A program made the translations under genes and the position numbers. Shown here piece after piece: positions 23,590-23,861 of a stretch of 23,861 nucleotides of DNA (position 1 is its first letter; the number at the start of each line of letters is the position of its first letter). Source of the stretch: an uncultured Prevotella sp. (GTDB taxonomy: Bacteria > Bacteroidota > Bacteroidia > Bacteroidales > Bacteroidaceae); the NCBI GenBank assembly GCA_900552675.1, contig USAI01000032.1:1-23861 (forward strand). Reading direction: 5' to 3'. The notes beneath the pieces were generated by a model. The model ran no database searches. It saw nothing but the letters and a program-made list of their open reading frames with translations, and was not told the origin of the DNA.

Positions 23590-23861
23590 AACGGATGCAC
23601 CCTCCAAGTAGGGATCAGTGGAAATTTAGTGGGGATAAGCATAAATCTTTGCAAGTCTATACAGAAAGAACTTTTCATCAACGATACCTCTTAGTGATGC
23701 TCTGAATGCTTTGATTTTCGCATTAAAGGATTCAGCTGCAGCATTAGATGATCTATTTGTATAAAAGTTAAGAATATCATCGTAATGTTCATAGAATGTT
23801 GCAGCAATAACATTGAAAGAACGGAAGCCTGCTTCTTCCACTTTATTGTACCATTTAGCCA
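23590..23861 (-). mobile_element. End of an ISL3-type insertion sequence (continues past the window)
   Basis: The 3' part of a transposase gene starts at 23626. The terminal repeat should lie between about 23590 and 23625, where G+C rises abruptly after A+T-rich sequence (GGATGCACCCTCC at about 23593). The other end, and hence the inverted repeat and target duplication, are outside the window, so the boundary is approximate. Confidence 0.6.
23626..23861 (-). CDS. ISL3-family transposase, C-terminal part (partial at window edge)
   Basis: The reading frame is open to the window edge and encodes at least 78 residues. AKWYNKVEEAGFRSFNVI is followed by ILNFYTNRSSNAAAESFN, AKIKAFRASLRGI and FFLYRLAKIYAYPH. 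The NRSSNAAAESFNAKIK block with the catalytic Glu and the RLAKIYA-x-P end is the standard C-terminus of ISL3 DDE transposases in Bacteroidales. The N-terminal zinc-binding and first catalytic parts are off the window. The GTG inside the frame at 23841 is not the real start. Confidence 0.85.
   Translation of the reverse strand, partial: AKWYNKVEEAGFRSFNVIAATFYEHYDDILNFYTNRSSNAAAESFNAKIKAFRASLRGIVDEKFFLYRLAKIYAYPH

Overview
The window looks like chromosomal DNA of a Bacteroidales bacterium, most likely Prevotella or a close relative. Three things support this: promoters of the Bacteroidetes primary-sigma type (TTTG, about 20 bases, TAnnTTTG), starts without Shine-Dalgarno sequences, and a one-chain PurL of 1244 residues beside small secreted proteins with a type IX-like C-terminal tail. 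This assignment is inferred from family resemblance; no 16S or other marker gene is present. Every convincing gene lies on the minus strand, so transcription runs from high to low coordinates.

Region 1 (about 217-5014) is a four-gene operon: a GtrA-type small membrane protein followed by three paralogous polytopic membrane proteins of unknown function. The paralogs share their membrane core and differ mainly in the length of one basic linker. Region 2 (5154-8773) holds three exported proteins that share a short N-terminal module and end at tandem hairpins. Region 3 (8921-14521) is a tightly packed cell-envelope operon: a phosphoethanolamine-transferase-like sulfatase-fold enzyme, two acyltransferase-3 membrane proteins, a UbiA-type prenyltransferase of the phosphoribosyl-polyprenyl-phosphate kind, and a HAD-IB phosphatase. 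Region 4 (14743-15860) is a split pair of chromate-transporter-family subunits. Region 5 (16031-19923) is purL with its own promoter and a strong intrinsic terminator.

Region 6 (20415-23861) is looser and looks accessory. It has a PAP2 phosphatase, about 900 bases containing two gene remnants and a strong hairpin, an Rpn-type PD-(D/E)XK protein with an expandable heptad-repeat coiled coil, a gene-free regulatory-looking segment, and the end of an ISL3-type transposase at the window edge.

The most unusual signals are not genes. (i) A family of intergenic elements with two small palindromes joined by a variable centre occurs three times (about 1548-1665, 14534-14704, 15870-16000), and a 10-base relative of it forms the last codons of one membrane-protein gene. 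(ii) Region 23206-23568 combines four ARG-box-like palindromes, a 22-base direct-repeat array and an A+T palindrome, with no gene to explain them. (iii) In-frame minisatellites lie inside the HAD and Rpn genes.
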